The notes: a model not told the origin generated them from the sequence alone. Positions 34,874 through 44,623 are shown, numbered from the stretch's first letter. The stretch: DNA of 64,000 bases from Varunaivibrio sulfuroxidans (GCF_029318635.1 NZ_CP119676.1:1177001-1241000), one strand, 5' to 3'. A program made the numbers and translations.

Positions 34874-36409
34874 CTATAAATTAACGACGTCCCCCGACCC
34901 ACCCTCGGGCGCCGCCGTGGAAAAAATCGTCCTATAAAGATCCTCGCCGTAACTGGTTTGCAAAGGTTCCCCCAGTTTTAACCTGAAACTTCGCGACCCA
35001 TCTTCTTCCCTATAGGCGCGAAGAAATACCGTATCCTCGGGCGCTTTCTCGTAATAGCCGTGCGCCAACTCGTACATGTGCGTGACGAAAAATACCCGAC
35101 ACCCGTTTTCCAGGAGCGCCGCGACGATTTGCCGCGCGACTTCCGAGCCTTCCCGTTCGTTGGTGGCGGCGAAGGATTCGTTAAACAGGACCATCGATCG
35201 CGGCGTGACGGCCTCGGCAAGATCGCTCATACGAACCAGTTCCTCGTCGAATTTTCCGCTCGTCATGGTTCGATCTTCCTCGCGCTTGTAGTGCGTGAAA
35301 AGCCCGTCGCACGGGCTCGCGCAAAATTTTTCCCCGGCCACGAACATGCCGGCCTGCATCATCAACTGCGCCGTTCCGACGCTGCGCAGGAAGGTCGATT
35401 TACCGCCCCTGTTCGCGCCCGTGACGACCACCAGACGCTTGCCGTCCGCGTTGACCGTATTGCCCACGACTTTTTCGCCCATGCGTAATGCCAGCGAAAC
35501 GTCGTAAAGCTCGGCGCAATTCCAGCGCGAACCGACCGCCTCAACTGGTTCTGGGAAGACCGCAGGTCCCGCAATTTCGCTCAGCGTTTCATGCAAATTC
35601 ACACAACCGAGATAGAAGGCCAATTCCGCCTTGAGCATCTGAAGAAAACTCAAGATACGATCGTTGGACTGGGCGAGTGCGTTGGCGGCCTGATTGATCC
35701 CCCGATCGCGAAGTTCGTCCAGCGCCCGCGCCCCGGCGTCGTCACGCGGATGGAGGGTGATCGTATAGCCCGAAGGCGCGGGCGAAAAAACGCGCCGGAA
35801 CCAGTTCCGAGAATCCTTCACCGGCGCCCTTAAAGTGTAGTCCTCTCCCTTCCCTCCGGCCCCCAACACCGCACGCATCGCGACGCCGCCACGGAACTTC
35901 AATTGCTCCAAATGGGTCTCGATTTCGGAAAAATAGTCATCGCTAAATTCGCGCTCGAGCATGGCGACGAAAGTCGTCAACCCTTCGGACTTAAAATTAT
36001 CGGCATTGGCGTGGGCGACACGGCGCAGTTTTCCAAGAACCTCGACGAACATCGCCATCACTTCGATGGACCGATGCAGTATCGTTCCCGGGGTGCGGCC
36101 AAAAATTCCAAAATGATTCTTTCTCTCCCGTTCGATCGCTTCGAGACAAAGCGTGTAGACGTCCCGAACCGCCGCGCCGTGACGCAGACAGTCCTCAAGA
36201 ACGTGCTGGCGATAAATGATCGTCGCCGCGTCGTTTCGCGCCCCGGACAGTAGGACATTTTTGGCCGTGTCGAAGAAAAATGCGTCACCGCGCGCCATCG
36301 CGCCGAATACGGTCTCTAGTTCAAGATCTTCGATCACGTCATCCGAGCCCGGCGGTAACGCCCGATCGAAATCGAAGTCCCGTTCGCGATAAAGAAGAAA
36401 GGTCTTCAT
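34874..36409 (-). CDS. MutS-like ATPase, first of tandem pair
   Basis: A 511-residue protein whose C-terminal half is a MutS-type ABC ATPase: Walker A TGANRGGKSTFLRSVGTAQL, Walker B region SMVLFNESFAATNEREGSEV and the histidine switch VFFVTHMYELAHG. The N-terminal half is helical and corresponds to the MutS core/lever domain; the mismatch-recognition domain of MutS is absent, as is the Smr nuclease of MutS2. It overlaps the next MutS-like gene by 4 bp, so the two are made together and may form a heterodimer. A role in recombination or DNA structure sensing is possible; classical mismatch repair is unlikely. Confidence 0.8.
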   Translation of the reverse strand: MKTFLLYRERDFDFDRALPPGSDDVIEDLELETVFGAMARGDAFFFDTAKNVLLSGARNDAATIIYRQHVLEDCLRHGAAVRDVYTLCLEAIERERKNHFGIFGRTPGTILHRSIEVMAMFVEVLGKLRRVAHANADNFKSEGLTTFVAMLEREFSDDYFSEIETHLEQLKFRGGVAMRAVLGAGGKGEDYTLRAPVKDSRNWFRRVFSPAPSGYTITLHPRDDAGARALDELRDRGINQAANALAQSNDRILSFLQMLKAELAFYLGCVNLHETLSEIAGPAVFPEPVEAVGSRWNCAELYDVSLALRMGEKVVGNTVNADGKRLVVVTGANRGGKSTFLRSVGTAQLMMQAGMFVAGEKFCASPCDGLFTHYKREEDRTMTSGKFDEELVRMSDLAEAVTPRSMVLFNESFAATNEREGSEVARQIVAALLENGCRVFFVTHMYELAHGYYEKAPEDTVFLRAYREEDGSRSFRLKLGEPLQTSYGEDLYRTIFSTAAPEGGSGDVVNL

Positions 36410-38220
36410 GGTTTAAACCGCTCCTTCAACTGAGCGTAGGAGACGCCGTGTTTTTTGGCGATCGCCATTGCATGGGCCAATCCGTCGGCTGGGCGACGCA
36501 CGACCTTAAGCGTCCGCTCGGCGGGGTTTTGCGGGGCGACGGTGCTCACCATCGAGAACGTCTTCTCGCCCAGAGTGGCGAATTCCTCGATAAACGTGAC
36601 GCAAACACACAACGCATCGAGATCGACGATCTTCTCCAACACTTTTCCGCCCAGATAAATCTGGTCCCGGAGCGTCGTCGAGTTGAAGATTTCGTTGAGC
36701 ACGATGATGCTGTCGGGCGTCGCCTTTCGCAGAATGTCGCGAATCCGCACAAGATCCCCTTCGAGCTTCCCGCGGAGGTCCGTGATGTTCTCTTGACGCT
36801 CGAAATGCGTAAACAGGGCGTCGAACAAAAAGAGCCGCGCGGAGCTGCCCGGCACGGGACAGCCGAGACTTGCAAGATAATGCACCTGACCGAACGTGCG
36901 CGCAAAGGTGGTTTTCCCGCCCTGGTTCGGACCGGACACGACGGCGATCCTTTCCGCCCCCTCGAACGCGAAATCATTGCATACGACGGGTGAGCCCTCG
37001 TTGGTGCGTTTGTGCGCCAACGCCAAATCGAAACCATCTTTGTTAAAAACCGCCTTGTCGGTGCGCGACATCTTGGGATAACAAAAATCGAGCCCGCTCC
37101 GCCTCAGGCGCGCCATGTGCTCGATATAGGACATGTAGAATTGAACCTCCCGATCGAACGCGCCGATCAAAGGATCGACAAACGTCTTGTTGCCTTCGAC
37201 GAACGCATCGAGGTGCGCGAATATCTCCGGATACAGTTTGGCGACCATCGAGAGTACGCTCTCCTCGATGTGATTCATCCGAATATCGTCGGGAAAATCG
37301 AACAGATGGCTCTTGACCGCGCCTTGTTCGAATTTCGCGAACGTTCGTGCGACCCGCGCACCGTAGTCGTTTTCCCCCACGCAGGTATCGACGACGATCT
37401 TGCCCGGTTTGATAAGCAGGCAGTACGTGACGCCGGCCAACTCCGTTTTAAGTTTCCCGACCTCGGCGGCCAGCGCCGCATGCCGGCCCGACCCGATATG
37501 TTTGGCGAGATACGCGCGCAACGCGCGAAAGCCCCGCGACCCCAGGTTCGACGCCCGCAACCGCCGCTCCAGCGTTTCGAGCGCATCGCAATACGCCGCA
37601 ATGCCGTCGAGAAATCGCAACGCCTTCTGATATACGGAGTAAAACCCATCCACCTGCGCGATATATTCTCGCGAAATGTGCATCGACCGAGCGAACTCTT
37701 CGACAATCGCAAACAAAGGTGGATTTTCGAGATCACGAAAGATCCGATGGCGGTAGTCAATGGCGGCGATGTCGTGAAGCGGGCGATAAAAAAAAGAAGA
37801 AAGTTCGTACGACTCTTTACCCGCGACGACCGCCGAGACAATTTGATCGAGGTTCATGTCCCGAAAATACGCCGGAATATCCCCACGATCCGCGGCCCGT
37901 GGGCTTTCTCCCCGGCGCGCCGGAGGCCACAGGATACTTTCGAACGCCATGTCCTCATCCCAGGCGCGGTGCTCGTGGAAACGATTGTCCTCGTCCAAAG
38001 GAACCGCGGTCTCCTCGCGGACGTTGTCATGAGGCTGTTCGTGGACGGCGGAAACATCGCGCAAAACGGCGACACCGGGCGCAAGGGGCGCGCCCGGCGC
38101 GGAAACTCCGCCGCAAGCGCCCGGAGCGTCCACGCAAGAATCAGAGGCAGGATCGACCGGCGGAACGGGCACGTCACACATCTCCTTCGGCAAAATAAAA
38201 TCAGCCAAAAAAGGAGTCAT
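36406..38220 (-). CDS. MutS-like ATPase, second of tandem pair
   Basis: A 604-residue relative of the preceding protein, with Walker A VSGPNQGGKTTFARTFGQV, Walker B SIIVLNEIFNSTTLRDQ and switch VCVTFIEEFATLG (Phe where MutS has His). The first about 90 residues are Pro/Ala-rich and probably disordered; the conserved helical core begins near WDEDMAFESILWPP. The start is uncertain: ATG 38220 overlaps the stop of a micro-ORF, while AAGGAG stands just before internal starts at about 38181 and 38172. The mismatch-recognition domain is missing here too. It is separated from maeB by about 70 bp containing the second 46-bp repeat. Confidence 0.78.
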   Translation of the reverse strand: MTPFLADFILPKEMCDVPVPPVDPASDSCVDAPGACGGVSAPGAPLAPGVAVLRDVSAVHEQPHDNVREETAVPLDEDNRFHEHRAWDEDMAFESILWPPARRGESPRAADRGDIPAYFRDMNLDQIVSAVVAGKESYELSSFFYRPLHDIAAIDYRHRIFRDLENPPLFAIVEEFARSMHISREYIAQVDGFYSVYQKALRFLDGIAAYCDALETLERRLRASNLGSRGFRALRAYLAKHIGSGRHAALAAEVGKLKTELAGVTYCLLIKPGKIVVDTCVGENDYGARVARTFAKFEQGAVKSHLFDFPDDIRMNHIEESVLSMVAKLYPEIFAHLDAFVEGNKTFVDPLIGAFDREVQFYMSYIEHMARLRRSGLDFCYPKMSRTDKAVFNKDGFDLALAHKRTNEGSPVVCNDFAFEGAERIAVVSGPNQGGKTTFARTFGQVHYLASLGCPVPGSSARLFLFDALFTHFERQENITDLRGKLEGDLVRIRDILRKATPDSIIVLNEIFNSTTLRDQIYLGGKVLEKIVDLDALCVCVTFIEEFATLGEKTFSMVSTVAPQNPAERTLKVVRRPADGLAHAMAIAKKHGVSYAQLKERFKP

Positions 38221-38256
38221 CAGCCCACGGGGCGGTTAAAGGCGAACTCCATCGCC
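38211..38256. repeat. 46-bp direct repeat, copy 2
   Basis: Second copy of the element at 33307-33352. It lies between the maeB stop codon (38294) and the MutS-like gene. The last bases overlap the start of that gene if its ATG at 38220 is used. Confidence 0.8.
38220..38252 (-). CDS. Micro-ORF in duplicated element, copy 2
   Basis: Ten codons, MEFAFNRPVG, ending in TGATGA; the second ATG (ATGACTCC) opens the frame of the MutS-like protein. The same arrangement occurs in copy 1 before hyfC. Translation through the micro-ORF could control the downstream frame by coupling. No ribosome-binding site is obvious in front of it, so expression is uncertain. Confidence 0.35.
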   Translation of the reverse strand: MEFAFNRPVG

Positions 38257-38293
38257 GGTCACGGGTTTGATATCGGAAGGCGGCGCCTTCTTG

Positions 38294-40594
38294 TCAATGG
38301 CGGTCCGGCGACGAAGGCGGAGTCGCCGACCCGAGACCGGCGTCAACGACGGCCACGGCGGAAATATTGACCAGACCACGCGCCGAAACCGACGGAGTGA
38401 CGATATGAACGGGCTTATCCGCACCGATGAGAATCGGCCCCACCGGCTGCCCGCCTCCCAGAATTTTAACCAAGTTAAAGGCGTTATTGGCCGCCTCCAG
38501 CGTGGGAAAGACGAACAAATTCGCCGTCCCCTCGAAACGCGCGTTGGGGAAAATACGCCGACGCAACTCCTCGTTCAGGGCGGCGTCGGCGTGCATTTCG
38601 CCCTCGACCTCAAGATTCGGCGCGCGTTCGTTAAGAATACGCGCCGCTTCGCGCATTTTACGCGCCGTGGGCGTATTCGCCGATCCGAAGTTGGAATGGG
38701 AGAGCAGCGCGATTTTCGGCTGAATACCGAAGCGTTTGATTTCCTCGGCGGCAAGGATGGTCGCGCTTACGATTTCCTCGACGGTTGGGTCGGAATTGAC
38801 GTAAGTGTCGCAGAAGAAAAAAGTACCGCTCGCCAAGGTCAACACGCCGAGAGCCGAGAAATCGGCGATATCTTCCTTAAGGCCGATGATATTGCGGATA
38901 TGGCGCAGGTGCCAACTGTACTGACCGTAAGCGCCGCAAATCATGGCGTCGGCCTCGCCGCATCGGAGCATCAGCGCGCCGATCACGGTGGTGTTCGTGC
39001 GCACGACCGTGCGCGCCGTGTCTGGAGAGACGCCTCGGCGTTCCATGATTTCATGGTACGAGCGCCAGTAAGCGTCGTATCTCGGGTCACTCTCGGGATT
39101 GACCACCTCAACGTCTTCGCCCGGCTTGATGTGCAGTCCCAACTTCTTGATCCGCATGTCAACGACTTCGGTCCGGCCAATCAAAATTGGCCGGGCGAGA
39201 CCCTCGTCGCGTAAAATCTGAACTGCGCGAAGGACCCGTTCATCCTCGCCCTCGGTGAAAATTAGGCGCTTCGGATTTTTTCGAGCACGTTCGAACACGG
39301 GCTGCATCAACATGCCGGTACGAAATACGAAGCGATTCAACCGCTCACGATAGGCGTCGAAATCTTCAATCGGACGGGTGGCGATGCCGCTGTCCATGGC
39401 CGCCTTGGCCACGGCCGGTGCGATCGCCATAATAAGGCGCGGGTCGAACGGCTTGGGGATCAGGTATTCGGGACCGAACATGAGGTCTTCTTCGCTATAG
39501 GCCGCCGCCACGACTTCCGAGGATTCGGCCATGCTTAGGTCGGCGATGGCGCGCAAACAGGCCAGCTTCATCTCCTCGTTAATGGTGGTCGCGCCGACGT
39601 CAAGAGCGCCCCTGAAAATGAAGGGAAAGCACAGCACGTTGTTGACTTGGTTGGGATAGTCCGATCGCCCGGTGGCGATGACGGCGTCGGGGCGCACCGC
39701 CTTGGCTTCATCGGGCATAATTTCAGGCGTTGGATTGGCGAGCGCCAGGATCAGAGGTTTGTCGGCCATGACCTTAACCATCTCGGGTTTGAGTATCCCC
39801 GGGGCGGAAAGACCGAGGAACACATCGGCGCCCGCCATAACATCGCCCAGCGTGCGATGGGGCGTCTTCCGGGCGTACCGCGCCTTGCGCGGGTTCATGT
39901 CCTCGGAGCGCCCCTCGAAAACAACGCCGACGCGATCGATCAAGGTCACGTTCTCGCGCCGAAGTCCCATGTGAACCATCAGATCCAGGCACGCCAGTCC
40001 CGCCGCACCGCCGCCGGTGGACACCAGTTTGACCTGATCGATCGCCTTGCCGACGACGCGAAGGCCGTTGAGAAACGCCGCGCCGGCGACGATTGCCGTG
40101 CCGTGCTGATCGTCGTGAAAAACCGGGATACGCATGCGTTCTTGCAGTTTTTCTTCGATCTCGAAACAGTTTGGAGCCTTGATGTCCTCCAGGTTTATGG
40201 CGCCGAATGTCGGTTCGAGGGCGGCAATGATCTCGATCATTCGTTCCGGGTCCTTGGCGTCGAGTTCGATATCGAACACGTCGATGCCGGCGAACTTCTT
40301 GAACAGAACGGCCTTACCCTCCATCACCGGTTTCGCCGCCAACGGCCCGATATCGCCCAGACCGAGGACCGCGCTGCCGTTCGTAACGACCCCAACCAAA
40401 TTGCTCCGCGCCGTAAGCACGGCGGCCTGGGCGGGATCGTCCACGATCGCCTCGCACGCATAGGCCACCCCCGGCGAGTAGGCGAGCGCCAGGTCGCGCT
40501 GATTAACCAGCGATTTGGTGGAGGCGATGGCGATCTTACCCGCCAGGGGCTCCCGGTGATATTTCAGGGCGGATTTCCTTAAGTCGTCTGACAT
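38294..40594 (-). CDS. maeB: NADP-dependent malic enzyme with phosphotransacetylase-like domain
   Basis: A 766-residue MaeB-type enzyme that decarboxylates malate to pyruvate and yields NADPH. Residues 1-430 are the malic enzyme part: [45 protein letters not shown] and the NAD(P)-binding [15 protein letters not shown]. Residues about 450-750 are the phosphate-acetyltransferase-like regulatory domain ([34 protein letters not shown]), which in this family senses acetyl-CoA. The ATG at 40594 fits the family start [13 protein letters not shown]. It runs in the same direction as the MutS pair. Confidence 0.95.
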   Translation of the reverse strand: MSDDLRKSALKYHREPLAGKIAIASTKSLVNQRDLALAYSPGVAYACEAIVDDPAQAAVLTARSNLVGVVTNGSAVLGLGDIGPLAAKPVMEGKAVLFKKFAGIDVFDIELDAKDPERMIEIIAALEPTFGAINLEDIKAPNCFEIEEKLQERMRIPVFHDDQHGTAIVAGAAFLNGLRVVGKAIDQVKLVSTGGGAAGLACLDLMVHMGLRRENVTLIDRVGVVFEGRSEDMNPRKARYARKTPHRTLGDVMAGADVFLGLSAPGILKPEMVKVMADKPLILALANPTPEIMPDEAKAVRPDAVIATGRSDYPNQVNNVLCFPFIFRGALDVGATTINEEMKLACLRAIADLSMAESSEVVAAAYSEEDLMFGPEYLIPKPFDPRLIMAIAPAVAKAAMDSGIATRPIEDFDAYRERLNRFVFRTGMLMQPVFERARKNPKRLIFTEGEDERVLRAVQILRDEGLARPILIGRTEVVDMRIKKLGLHIKPGEDVEVVNPESDPRYDAYWRSYHEIMERRGVSPDTARTVVRTNTTVIGALMLRCGEADAMICGAYGQYSWHLRHIRNIIGLKEDIADFSALGVLTLASGTFFFCDTYVNSDPTVEEIVSATILAAEEIKRFGIQPKIALLSHSNFGSANTPTARKMREAARILNERAPNLEVEGEMHADAALNEELRRRIFPNARFEGTANLFVFPTLEAANNAFNLVKILGGGQPVGPILIGADKPVHIVTPSVSARGLVNISAVAVVDAGLGSATPPSSPDRH

Positions 40595-40859
40595 GGCGTT
40601 CCTTAACATTCACAGGGAGATATCGATCCGAAGCGCCCCCCGATTGAAAGATGCAAGCCCGCTCGATTGCACCGTGAAACCGCGGCTGCGGACATATCGC
40701 GGCGGCACGCATATCGAAACGGCTCAGTATAACCGGACGGTCGGGTTGCGACTCCGGAAAAGTTGGATTTCGACCACCTTCGGCGGTTTCTCTGGATGGG
40801 GCATGCCGACGGAATCGCGGCACGGCGAGGCTAGCAATTCCATGAATAATCCGGATTCC
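40595..40859. other. Non-coding stretch upstream of maeB
   Basis: No gene was recognised here. The stretch must hold the maeB promoter; no convincing -35/-10 pair was found by eye. Confidence 0.4.
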
Positions 40860-41069
40860 TTAAAATTTTCCTACCCGTCCAGACCCAAAATTATGCGTGC
40901 GTGCGGCCTCATCTTTCACCACGGCGCTTTGGCGAAATCCGTTTTCAATTTCGCCCATCGTGATGCGCCGATTTTTAACGGCTTCACGCAGTCCAATCTT
41001 AAGAACATCGGCCTTACTCGGGTTCGAGTGCATCATCCGGCGGGCGAAATCGATGCGGAACGGATCGGC
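40860..41069 (-). pseudogene. 3' fragment of a paralogue of the gene at 42489-43349
   Basis: The minus-strand frame reads IDFARRMMHSNPSKADVLKI and then EAVKNRRITMGEIENGF. The C-terminus of the intact gene at 42489-43349 reads IDFSRQVMHLNLSKTDVLEI and EAVKNQRITMGEIETRF at the matching place. About 70 codons are left; the N-terminal 200 or so residues are missing. The fragment starts only 15 bp after the stop of the Sel1 gene, so a duplication or insertion has placed the Sel1 gene between an intact and a truncated copy. Confidence 0.75.
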
Positions 41070-41084
41070 AGAGGGACACTCCTC

Positions 41085-42449
41085 TCAATCGCACTGCCTA
41101 TATTTTGAGGCCAGACACGTTCGGGCGCGGGCGCGGGCGCGCGAAATATCGGCGGCGGTCATCCTTTTCGCCAAGGCGTCCCTGCGTTGCGCCGCTTCTT
41201 GAAGCTCTCCCGACGCCGCGATACTAAGCCACATATACGCCGAAACAATATTTTTAACCCCTCCCCACCCCTTCTCGTACATCGTACCCAAGTTGTTCTG
41301 CGCCCGGGCGTCCCCCTGGTCCGCGGCCTTACGGTACCACATCCGTGCTTGCTCATAATCCCGGACGACGCCCCGGCCCATGGCGTACATCAGGCCAAGA
41401 TTGTTCTGCGCCCGGGGCATACCCTGCTCCGCGGCCTTGCGGTACCATGTCACCGCTTGCGCCTCGTCCCAGGCGACGCCCCGGCCCTTGTCATACATCG
41501 CACCAAGAATGAACTGCGCCCGGGCGTCCCCCTGGTCCGCGGCCTTGCGATACCATTTCATCGCTTGAGCGTCATTCCGGGCAACGCCCCGACCCTTATC
41601 GTACATCGCACCAAGAATGAGCTGCGCATCGGCGTACCCCCGATCCGCCGCTTTGTGAACCCATTTCGCCGCGCGCGCATCATCGCGGACGACGCCCCGG
41701 CCATTAAGATACATCAGACCAAGATTGTTCTGCGCCTGGGGCACCCCCTGATCCGCGGCTTTGCGATACCATTTCAGCGCTTGCCCATAATCACGGGCGA
41801 CGCCCCGGCCCTTCTCGTACATCGTACCTAGATTGTTCCGCGCCAGGGCATCTCCCTGATCCGCCGCCTTGCGAAACCATTTCGCCGCCTGCGCCTCGTC
41901 CCGGGCGACACCTTGCCCCTTGTCGTACATCAGGCCAAGATTGTACTGTGCGCGGATAGCGCCCCGATCCGCCGCCTTGCGATACCACTTCGCCGCCTGC
42001 GCCTCGTCCCGGGCGACACCCCGTCCCTTGTCATACATCGCACCGAGAAAGAGCTGCGCCTGGACATACCCCTGATCCGCCGCCTTGCGAAACCATTTCG
42101 CCGCCTGCGCGTCATCGCGGACGACACCCCGACCGTTAAGGTACACCAGGCCCATATTATTCTGCGCCAGAGCATCACCCTGATCCGCCGCCTTGCGAAA
42201 CCATTTCGCCGCCTGCGTGTCATCGCGGACGACGCCCTGACCATTAAGATACATCAGACCTAGATTATTTTGCGCCAGGGCAAACCCCTGATCCGCCGCC
42301 TTGCGAAACCATTTCAGTCCCTCGGCATAGTTTCCCGAGTTGTAGGCATGCACCCCCTTGTTAAAATCGGCGGCGGCGGCGGCGCGCGCGGGCAGCGGCG
42401 ACGCCATCAATATTGCCGCCATTAGCACGGACACGAATATGCTTCGCAT
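41085..42449 (-). CDS. Sel1-repeat protein, secreted
   Basis: A 454-residue protein with a signal peptide (SIFVSVLMAAILMASPLPARA) followed by about eleven Sel1-like repeats of 36 residues, each near the pattern AKWFRKAADQGDALAQNNLG then MYxxGRGVxRD. Sel1 repeats form alpha-alpha superhelices that act as protein-binding scaffolds, often in the periplasm. The 108-bp repeats are very alike at DNA level, so the number is likely to vary by recombination. The ATG at 42449 has GGGGGAG 4 bp upstream. The partner is unknown. Confidence 0.88.
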   Translation of the reverse strand: MRSIFVSVLMAAILMASPLPARAAAAADFNKGVHAYNSGNYAEGLKWFRKAADQGFALAQNNLGLMYLNGQGVVRDDTQAAKWFRKAADQGDALAQNNMGLVYLNGRGVVRDDAQAAKWFRKAADQGYVQAQLFLGAMYDKGRGVARDEAQAAKWYRKAADRGAIRAQYNLGLMYDKGQGVARDEAQAAKWFRKAADQGDALARNNLGTMYEKGRGVARDYGQALKWYRKAADQGVPQAQNNLGLMYLNGRGVVRDDARAAKWVHKAADRGYADAQLILGAMYDKGRGVARNDAQAMKWYRKAADQGDARAQFILGAMYDKGRGVAWDEAQAVTWYRKAAEQGMPRAQNNLGLMYAMGRGVVRDYEQARMWYRKAADQGDARAQNNLGTMYEKGWGGVKNIVSAYMWLSIAASGELQEAAQRRDALAKRMTAADISRARARARTCLASKYRQCD

Positions 42450-42488
42450 AGTCTCCCCCACAAGAACGTCAACGATCCGGGTAGACCC

Positions 42489-43349
42489 TCAGGACTCGGC
42501 GTTTTGCGCAAACCTCGTTTCGATCTCGCCCATTGTAATGCGCTGATTTTTCACCGCTTCGAGCAATTCAATTTCGAGAACGTCGGTCTTGCTTAGATTC
42601 AAATGCATCACCTGACGGGAAAAATCGATCAGTCCCGGTCCGGCCTGGGCATTGGTCAAGAGATTAGAGAGCAATTCGCGGCGGATCAACGGCGGATAGA
42701 CGAGGATTTCCGCCACCAGCATTTTCTTCACCTTCATCGGAATGCGCGCCAGGGCGAACAGGCGGTCGAGGCAGAAGCTGTAGATGCCGAAATCCAGCCG
42801 CCCCGCCACGGCCTTGGTGAAGTCGGCGAATTCATCGAGGAAATAGCCCGACGACACCCGCCCCTTCACCAGTTCGCCGACGACCTCCAAAAAGGCGCGA
42901 TAGCGCATTCGCGCCGGAGAAACGAAAGCCCCGATATCGGCCTGCAGGGCGCGGATGCGCGCCTCGGCGAAGTCTTCCTCAAGTAGGCCTTGGGCCGTCG
43001 TCTTGACGTCGGCGTCCAAGGCCTGGCGTTCGATCAAGTCGAACAGTTCTTCGTACTGGGCCCGTTTGCGCGCCCGCGACGCCAGGGCCGCCCGACCCAG
43101 GGGCAACATCGCCGCCTGGGCGACCAGCGCGTCGCGCGAGCAGATCGAGGCGATGGCGATGGCGTCGGTGCGCATTCGGGTCTGCCCGGTCACATCGTCG
43201 GAAATCACGAAGCGACGGCTTTTGGGCAGCGTCAGGTAGCGCCCCAGCTTAGAGCACGTCACAAAGTGATCGGCCAGGGTCGGCGGCGCGCCGGAACGCA
43301 CCCGCGCCGAGGCGCCCCCTTGATCTTTGCTATCTACGCCGTCCAACAT
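42489..43349 (-). CDS. Conserved hypothetical protein, helical
   Basis: A 286-residue protein of unrecognised function. It is rich in charged helices, has no signal peptide and no membrane segment. A truncated copy of its C-terminus is found at 40860-41069, beyond the Sel1 gene. The ATG at 43349 is preferred over a GTG one codon earlier. It ends 39 bp before the Sel1 gene and might be co-transcribed with it. It does not resemble the COQ9 protein encoded just upstream. Confidence 0.65.
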   Translation of the reverse strand: MLDGVDSKDQGGASARVRSGAPPTLADHFVTCSKLGRYLTLPKSRRFVISDDVTGQTRMRTDAIAIASICSRDALVAQAAMLPLGRAALASRARKRAQYEELFDLIERQALDADVKTTAQGLLEEDFAEARIRALQADIGAFVSPARMRYRAFLEVVGELVKGRVSSGYFLDEFADFTKAVAGRLDFGIYSFCLDRLFALARIPMKVKKMLVAEILVYPPLIRRELLSNLLTNAQAGPGLIDFSRQVMHLNLSKTDVLEIELLEAVKNQRITMGEIETRFAQNAES

Positions 43350-43391
43350 CACGTCAGCATCGCCTTTTCAGCCCCGGAAGGACGCTTCCGA

Positions 43392-44048
43392 TCAACAATA
43401 GCGCCGCCCGCTTCGAGCGGTGAAGTTCTTCAATAGACGTAGCGGCGAGGGCGCGGATTTCAAGCGCCGTTCGAGCTTTCCTTTAAGACCCGGAATTTTC
43501 AGAACGTCGGCGATCCGCCGGTTGAGAAAATCCCACGTATCGGCAAAATCCTCCGACTCGTCGGCCAACCAATACAAAACACACGGCACATAGACCGCCG
43601 CCAGGAGCCCGCGCTTGGTGTAAAAATTGAAGTCCACCGAAGTGTCTCCCGCCGCACGCCAAATGGCGTCCACCGTCTTGTAAGTGTGGCGGCACGACAA
43701 CGCCGCGTTTTGCGGCAGGGCGAGCACCAAGCTCCCCCGGCGCACGGCCTCGCGGTAGGGGGCCAGGGCCTCCAGGCGCAAGCGCACCCCGGCGGCCACC
43801 TTATCGCGCACGCGCATGCGCTCAAGGTCGCGTTTGGCCATGCCTTCGGCCATCCGCTCGTCGGCCCAATCGGCGAGGCGCGACAGCACGTCGATCGGGC
43901 CTTTGGGGTAGATGCGCAACCCCTCGCCCAGGCTCAGGCCGAGCTCGTCCAGCGCGGCGCGAAAGGCGAGGTCGCTCCAGCCGTCGAAAAGAACGTGCCC
44001 CGCCATGGCGAACATGATGGCGTCGCGCTGTGTGGTTGTTTCCGTCAT
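43392..44048 (-). CDS. COQ9-family protein (ubiquinone biosynthesis)
   Basis: A 218-residue COQ9/RpsU-operon-type protein. The TetR-like helical start is AIMFAMAGHVLFDGWSDLAFRAAL, followed by the lipid-binding domain with SRLADWADERMAEGM and TSVDFNFYTKRGLLAAVYVPCVLYW. The FYTKR(G/A)LLA segment is the conserved core of the family. COQ9 binds ubiquinone precursors and assists the Coq7-type hydroxylation. In many alphaproteobacteria it is encoded beside rpsU, as here. Its start overlaps the def stop by 4 bp. Confidence 0.9.
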   Translation of the reverse strand: MTETTTQRDAIMFAMAGHVLFDGWSDLAFRAALDELGLSLGEGLRIYPKGPIDVLSRLADWADERMAEGMAKRDLERMRVRDKVAAGVRLRLEALAPYREAVRRGSLVLALPQNAALSCRHTYKTVDAIWRAAGDTSVDFNFYTKRGLLAAVYVPCVLYWLADESEDFADTWDFLNRRIADVLKIPGLKGKLERRLKSAPSPLRLLKNFTARSGRRYC

Positions 44049-44623
44049 GATCCATCCGCCTGCGGGTTAGAGGCCTCATTACCGTCCTGAGAAGATCGCG
44101 CGCGCATGACTTCCTCGACGAAACCGAAGCTGCGCAAATCCTCAATCCGTTGAGGATACAAGATTGCGTCCAAATGGTCACATTCATGTTGCACGACGCG
44201 GGCATGGAAACCCTCGGCTACGCGCGCCACCCGCACGCCGGCGCAGGTCCAATAGCTATAGCGAATTTTCTTGAACCGCGGCACCCTGCCGATCATCCTC
44301 GGAATCGACAGGCAGCCTTCGAAATCGTCGGCCTTCTCCGCATCCAGGGGAACGATCTCGGGGTTGATCATCGCGGTCAGCTCCAAAGGGGTGTCGTGTT
44401 CGGCCCCGCTTTGTCCCGCCCGCTGCGGCGAGACGAAAAAAACGACGACGCGCAACGGAACGTGGACCTGTGGCGCGGCGAGGCCGGTGCCCGGCGCGTC
44501 GAGCATGGTCTCGATCATGTCATCGACAAGCCGCTTGACCGCCGGAGCGCCGGGGTCGGCGACCGGATCGGCGACGCGCGACAATATGGGATGGCCCATG
44601 CGGGCGATTTTCAATAAAGTCAT
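44045..44623 (-). CDS. def: Peptide deformylase
   Basis: A 192-residue metalloenzyme that removes the formyl group from new proteins. All three motifs are present: GTGLAAPQ (45-52), EGCLS (102-106) with the metal cysteine, and QHECDH (145-150) with two histidines and the catalytic glutamate. The start at ATG 44623 matches the family opening MTLLKIARMGHPIL; an in-frame extension upstream is not conserved in character. The motif after HECDH is LDAILY rather than the usual LDGxLY, a mild deviation; this may be a second, type-III-like deformylase. Confidence 0.92.
   Translation of the reverse strand: MTLLKIARMGHPILSRVADPVADPGAPAVKRLVDDMIETMLDAPGTGLAAPQVHVPLRVVVFFVSPQRAGQSGAEHDTPLELTAMINPEIVPLDAEKADDFEGCLSIPRMIGRVPRFKKIRYSYWTCAGVRVARVAEGFHARVVQHECDHLDAILYPQRIEDLRSFGFVEEVMRARSSQDGNEASNPQADGS

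Noticed and set aside
41187-42263. Regular repeats that could suggest a CRISPR array or minisatellite
   Set aside because: The period is 108 bp and the reading frame is kept throughout; they are Sel1 protein repeats.
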